64,000 bases of DNA from the NCBI RefSeq assembly GCF_028816475.1, contig NZ_CP118247.1, positions 868,001 through 932,000 of the forward strand, written 5' to 3'. Below the pieces are notes generated by a model, which ran no database searches, was not told where the DNA came from, and saw only the letters and a program-made list of their open reading frames with translations. The first letter of the stretch is position 1; every line of letters starts with the position of its first letter. Shown here piece after piece: positions 60,217 to 64,000 of this stretch. A program made the position numbers and the translations under genes. This DNA is from Devosia rhodophyticola. Its GTDB lineage: Bacteria; Pseudomonadota; Alphaproteobacteria; Rhizobiales; Devosiaceae.

Positions 60217-60927
60217 TCAGACCTTGATCTGTGTGCGATGCAGATCCTGCACATCGCTGGTCAATTGCTTGCCGGTCTGTAGATAATAGGCGCGCTCGGC
60301 AATGTTGGTGGCATGATCGCCGATGCGCTCGAGGTTCTTGGCGCAGAACAACAGATGAGTACAGGGCGTGATATTGCGCGGGTCTTCCATCATGTAGGTC
60401 AAAAGCTCGCGGAACAGCGAGGTGTACATGGCGTCCACCTCGTCGTCATTGTTGCACACCGCAATGGCGGCGTCAGCGTCACGGCTGGCATAGGCATCGA
60501 GCGCCAGCTTGATCTGGCGCAGCACCAGATTGGTCATGTTCTTGACGCCGTTGTAAAAAGTCGGCTGCAGGCTGATGCCCTCCAGCTTGAGCGAGCGACG
60601 CGATAGCTGCTTGGCCATGTCGCCGACGCGTTCCAGATCGGAGGCGACGTGAATGGCAGTAACGATTGAGCGCAGGTCCGAGGCCATGGGCTGGCGCCGG
60701 GCGATCATCGACACGGCCATGTCGTCGATCTTGCGCTGCATGTCGTCGATACGCTGGTCGGCGACGATGGTGATATCGGCCAGTTCACGATCAAGCTTGA
60801 GCAGCGAACGGGTGCCGTTTTCAATGGCGACTTCGACCTGTCCGCCCATTTCGGCGATCAACTGCGCCAGCGCCGTCAACTCGTCGGTGTAGGAGGAAAC
60901 GATGTGGTCCTGGGTAGAATTGGGCAT
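60217..60927 (-). CDS. phoU: Phosphate signalling protein PhoU
   Basis: A 236-residue all-helical protein with two PhoU repeats. The first has YTDELTALAQLIAEMGGQVEVAIENG and the metal-binding type helix DQRIDDMQRKIDDMAV; the second has DDEVDAMYTSLFRELLTYMMEDPRNI and CTHLLFCAKNLERIGDHATNIAER, which ends in the characteristic signature. It links the PstSCAB transporter with the PhoR sensor and represses the Pho response under ample phosphate. It lies 30 bases behind pstB. Confidence 0.96.
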   Translation of the reverse strand: MPNSTQDHIVSSYTDELTALAQLIAEMGGQVEVAIENGTRSLLKLDRELADITIVADQRIDDMQRKIDDMAVSMIARRQPMASDLRSIVTAIHVASDLERVGDMAKQLSRRSLKLEGISLQPTFYNGVKNMTNLVLRQIKLALDAYASRDADAAIAVCNNDDEVDAMYTSLFRELLTYMMEDPRNITPCTHLLFCAKNLERIGDHATNIAERAYYLQTGKQLTSDVQDLHRTQIKV

Positions 60928-60957
60928 GGCAAAATCCTCAATTGTCCGCGCTGCGGA

Positions 60958-61794
60958 TCAGCCGATACGGCCCATGATATAATCCTGGGTCTGCTTATTG
61001 ATGGGGTTGGTAAAAATATCTTCGGTCACCCCTTCCTCGATCAGATTGCCCAGATGGAAAAAGGCGGTTTTCTGACTGACGCGAGCGGCCTGCTGCATCG
61101 AGTGGGTGACGATGACGATGGTGTAGTTTGCGCGCAATTCATCAATCAACTCTTCGATGATGGCGGTGGCTATCGGGTCGAGGGCCGAGCAAGGCTCGTC
61201 CATCAGGATGACCTCGGGCCCGACAGCCATGGCGCGGGCGATGCAAAGGCGCTGCTGCTGACCGCCCGACAGGCCGGTTCCCGGTTCATTGAGACGATCC
61301 TTGACCTCTTCAAACAGACCCGCCCTGCGCAGCGAGGAGACGACGATTTCGTCGAGATCAGTGCGCGAGGTGGCGATGCCATGGATTTTGGGACCATAGG
61401 CGACATTTTCATAGATCGACTTGGGGAATGGATTGGGCTTCTGGAAAACCATGCCGATGCGGGCGCGCAATTCAACCACGTCGAGCGATGGATCATAGAT
61501 GTCCTCGCCATCGAGTTTGATCAGGCCTTCAACCCTTGCGCCCTCGATGGTGTCGTTCATGCGGTTGATGCAGCGCAGGAACGTTGATTTGCCGCAGCCT
61601 GACGGCCCGATGAATGAGGTGACAGCGCGATCGGGAATCTCGATGGAAACGCCGTGCAACGCTTCTTTGGCGCCGTAGTGAACCTTGACGTCCTGGGCCT
61701 GGATGCGAATGGAGCGATCAGGGGCGTCAGTCGGGTTCATGGCGCTTTCCACCGTTGTTTGTGTCATTTTTACCTTACCGGCCATTACGTCCAT
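60958..61794 (-). CDS. pstB: Phosphate ABC transporter ATPase
   Basis: A 278-residue ATPase of the high-affinity phosphate importer. Walker A is [22 protein letters not shown]-loop [20 protein letters not shown], signature [17 protein letters not shown], Walker [17 protein letters not shown] and H-loop [22 protein letters not shown]-like and PNPFP are PstB-specific. I chose ATG 61794 because GGAG lies 9 bases upstream; internal ATGs at 61785 and 61767 are alternatives. It lies 19 bases behind pstA. Confidence 0.97.
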   Translation of the reverse strand: MDVMAGKVKMTQTTVESAMNPTDAPDRSIRIQAQDVKVHYGAKEALHGVSIEIPDRAVTSFIGPSGCGKSTFLRCINRMNDTIEGARVEGLIKLDGEDIYDPSLDVVELRARIGMVFQKPNPFPKSIYENVAYGPKIHGIATSRTDLDEIVVSSLRRAGLFEEVKDRLNEPGTGLSGGQQQRLCIARAMAVGPEVILMDEPCSALDPIATAIIEELIDELRANYTIVIVTHSMQQAARVSQKTAFFHLGNLIEEGVTEDIFTNPINKQTQDYIMGRIG

Positions 61795-61813
61795 TTTTCC
61801 ATGCTCCGTTCAA

Positions 61814-63187
61814 TCATGCCCGGCGCTCGAGGCGCGTCCGCAGGAAGATGGCGATGGCATTGAGCAGGATCATCAGTCCCAACAATACCATGATCGCGGC
61901 AGAGGTGCGGGCTTCGAAAAAATTTCTGTTCTCATTGCCGTTCCAGAGGAATATCTGCACCGGCAGGGCCGTTGCCTGATCGAGCGGACTGGCCGGAACG
62001 GAAGCAACAAAGGCATTCATGCCGATAAGCAGTAGCGGTGCCGTTTCGCCCAGAGCCTGTGCGACCCCGATGATGGTGGCGGTCAGGATGGATGGAAAGG
62101 TGACCGGCAAAACGTGATGAAACACCATCTGGGTTCGGGAGGCGCCCAACCCGAGTGCGGCCTGACGCAAAGCGGGAGAGACGCTCTGCAATGCCGCGCG
62201 GGTGGCAATGATGATAGTGGGCAATGTCATCAAGGTCAGCACCATGCCGCCGACCAACGGGGCGGATATGGGCAGGTGAAAGAAATTGATGAATACCGCT
62301 GCCCCCAACAGGCCGAAGACGATGGAGGGGACCGCCGCCAGATTATTGATATTGACCTCGATGATATCGGTGAGGCGCGATTTTTTGGCGAATTCTTCAA
62401 GATAAATGGCGCTGGCAACCCCGATCGGCACCGCCAGGATTATGACGACCAACATCATATAGACCGAGCCCATGAAGGCGCCGGCCAGACCTGCGGACGC
62501 CGGGGCGGCGCGACTATCGACATTGGTGAAAATTCCGGTGGCAAAATCTTTGGTCAGGGTCCCGTTTTCGGCAAAAAAGTCGGTGAGCGCACGGGCGTCT
62601 GCGCCAAGCTGTTGCTGGGCATCGGGCAGGTCGCGGTCGATATTGCCCTTAACCCAGTTATCGACATTGGCAGAGGCGACCAGATCAATTGAAATGGTTT
62701 TGCCGAGAAGGCCGGGATCCTCAACGTAGCGCTCGCGCAGGATATGACGGGCGTTGGTTTCGGGGATAGTCAGGAGTTGACGTGTATCAATGTCATAATC
62801 GGCGGGGGCCGACTTGCGCATCGCGACCTCAAGCACCTTGTTCCAGTTGAGCAAGACAAGCGAACTCCGCCATTTGAGGTTGGCCTGCTCGAAACCAGCA
62901 TCGGACTGGCCCACTTCGCGCACCGGCGCCGGGGTCAGCTTGATAATTGCGGGATCGTAGGCCACTTCGAGATGCAGGTTGGCCTGAGTGAACGCAGGAA
63001 TGCCCTTGCTCAATACGTCGGTAAACAGCAGGGCAACAAACCCGAGAGCGGCGACGATGGCGGCAATGCCCAGGCCCCGAAATATCTTTTCGGTCATGTG
63101 GCGGCGACGCAATCCGGCCTTGACCTTGCGGGCCCGCTCGGCGGCAAGACTGCGGCTCGCGGTATTGGATTGACTGAGTTCGGTCAT
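61814..63187 (-). CDS. pstA: Phosphate ABC transporter permease PstA with DUF3333 domain
   Basis: A 457-residue inner-membrane permease, longer than the about 290 residues of E. coli PstA. The extra part (about 60-240) is a periplasmic DUF3333 region after the first helix, seen in alphaproteobacterial PstA. The C-terminal half has five or so membrane helices, with AVPSIVFGLLGAAVFINF and the EAA loop QAALGLGASRTQMVFHHVLP that contacts PstB. Start ATG 63187 gives MTELSQSN; the frame extension upstream overlaps pstC and is unlikely. It pairs with PstC to form the channel. Confidence 0.94.
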   Translation of the reverse strand: MTELSQSNTASRSLAAERARKVKAGLRRRHMTEKIFRGLGIAAIVAALGFVALLFTDVLSKGIPAFTQANLHLEVAYDPAIIKLTPAPVREVGQSDAGFEQANLKWRSSLVLLNWNKVLEVAMRKSAPADYDIDTRQLLTIPETNARHILRERYVEDPGLLGKTISIDLVASANVDNWVKGNIDRDLPDAQQQLGADARALTDFFAENGTLTKDFATGIFTNVDSRAAPASAGLAGAFMGSVYMMLVVIILAVPIGVASAIYLEEFAKKSRLTDIIEVNINNLAAVPSIVFGLLGAAVFINFFHLPISAPLVGGMVLTLMTLPTIIIATRAALQSVSPALRQAALGLGASRTQMVFHHVLPVTFPSILTATIIGVAQALGETAPLLLIGMNAFVASVPASPLDQATALPVQIFLWNGNENRNFFEARTSAAIMVLLGLMILLNAIAIFLRTRLERRA

Positions 63188-63188
63188 G

Positions 63189-64000
63189 TTATTCGTACTG
63201 CTCCCGGAAGCGGCGGACGATGTAAAGCGCCACGACATTTAGGATGAGGGTCATCACGAAAAGCGTCAGCCCCAACGCGAAGGCCACCAGCGATTGCGGT
63301 CCGGCAAAGTCGGTATCACCGGTCAGCTGATTGACGATGGAAATGGTGATGGTGGAGACTGGTTCGAGCGGGGTTCCGCGCAACACCGGGCTGTTACCGG
63401 CAGCCAGAACGACGATCATGGTTTCGCCAATGGCGCGGCTGATGGCCAGAAGGAAGGCCCCCACGATGCCCGGCAGCGCCGCTGGCAGCAGCACGCGGCG
63501 GATGGTTTCGGACTGGGTGGCGCCCAGACCATAAGAGCCGTCGCGCATCGAGGACGGCACCTGGTTGAGAATGTCATCGGATAGCGACGAGATGAAGGGG
63601 ATGATCATGATCCCCATCACGAGGCCCGCCGTCAGGGCACTGGCGGCCTTGATGTCAAGACCAATGATGTCACCGGCACTTGCCAGGAACGGACCGACAG
63701 TCACCAGCGCGAAAAAGCCATAAACGATGGTGGGAATGCCGGCCAGAATTTCAATGATCGGCTTGATGATGGCCCGCAGTTTGCGGGGCGCGTATTGGGA
63801 AAGATAGATCGCAGTCATCAGACCGACGGGCACGGCCACCAGGGTCGCGATAAGCGAAACCATCAGCGTGCCTGCCAGGAGCGGCAGCAAACCATATTGG
63901 CCTTGAGCGCCCCCTTCGGTGGAGGAGAACACCGGGTTCCAGACAGTTCCGAAGAAGAAATCGAGCGGATTGACGAAGGTGAAGAAGCGCAGTGCTTCGG
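63189..64000 (-). CDS. pstC: Phosphate ABC transporter permease PstC (C-terminal part)
   Basis: The last about 270 residues of PstC; the gene continues beyond the right edge. The visible start reads ALRFFTFVNPLDFFFGTVWN, then about six hydrophobic segments with GIPTIVYGFFALVTVGPFL and the EAA loop GSYGLGATQSETIRRVLLP. AISRAIGETMIVVLAAG is the typical helix before the last periplasmic loop. Its stop lies 1 base before the pstA start. pstS and phoR, expected upstream, are outside the window. Confidence 0.94.
   Translation of the reverse strand, partial: EALRFFTFVNPLDFFFGTVWNPVFSSTEGGAQGQYGLLPLLAGTLMVSLIATLVAVPVGLMTAIYLSQYAPRKLRAIIKPIIEILAGIPTIVYGFFALVTVGPFLASAGDIIGLDIKAASALTAGLVMGIMIIPFISSLSDDILNQVPSSMRDGSYGLGATQSETIRRVLLPAALPGIVGAFLLAISRAIGETMIVVLAAGNSPVLRGTPLEPVSTITISIVNQLTGDTDFAGPQSLVAFALGLTLFVMTLILNVVALYIVRRFREQYE

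Overview
The window looks like a chromosomal segment of an alphaproteobacterium of the order Hyphomicrobiales, perhaps Devosiaceae. This rests on the conserved gene order yacG-maf-UPF0262/phosphatase-hisD-DUF2948-murA, an ALAS-type hemA, a DUF3333-type PstA and alphaproteobacterial palindromic repeats. The genus is an inference.

Positions 1-13599 are the right part of an integrative mobilizable element inserted at the 3' end of a tRNA-Phe gene; its left end lies outside the window. It carries mobilization genes (MobC-like end, MOBP-type relaxase, membrane protein, short helical protein, coupling-protein-like ATPase). Next comes a minus-strand operon that looks like antiphage defence: two HEPN-like proteins, a small protein, an OLD-like ATPase/TOPRIM nuclease and an Abi_C protein. 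A divergent ParB-like gene follows, then a run of eight hairpins with no coding explanation, a trypsin-like protease, an HTH protein and a large serine recombinase whose reading frame runs antisense into the tRNA.

13.7-20.5 kb is core genome. The DUF2948-murA interval is interrupted by an HNH gene between two 277-bp direct repeats. After tRNA-Thr (20.7 kb), 21.2-27.8 kb is a surface-polysaccharide locus with two glycosyltransferases, a DUF2793 protein, a flippase and a broken Wzy/ligase-like gene in AT-rich DNA. 28.6-41.6 kb is a divergent L-rhamnose uptake and non-phosphorylative catabolism locus: RhaSTPQ-type ABC transporter, mutarotase, lactonase, L-rhamnonate dehydratase, a second enolase-superfamily enzyme, a DHDPS-family lyase, three candidate dehydrogenases and a GntR regulator, with a strong palindrome between the two arms. 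41.7-55.8 kb is mixed housekeeping: OmpA-like lipoprotein, hemA with an FNR-type box, NUDIX, AcuI-like reductase, ABC exporter, TetR/MFS pair and argB. 56-58 kb holds an ECF sigma/RskA anti-sigma pair next to a fasciclin protein, then msrB with a strongly structured leader. 59.5-64 kb is phoB-phoU-pstB-pstA-pstC, read leftwards and cut at the window edge.

At least five genes (membrane protein, OLD-like nuclease, wzy, rhamnose-locus SDR, argB) are broken by single-base shifts, mostly in homopolymer runs. Since argB is a biosynthetic gene normally kept intact, part of this pattern is probably sequencing or consensus error, and the 'pseudogene' calls should be read with that in mind.
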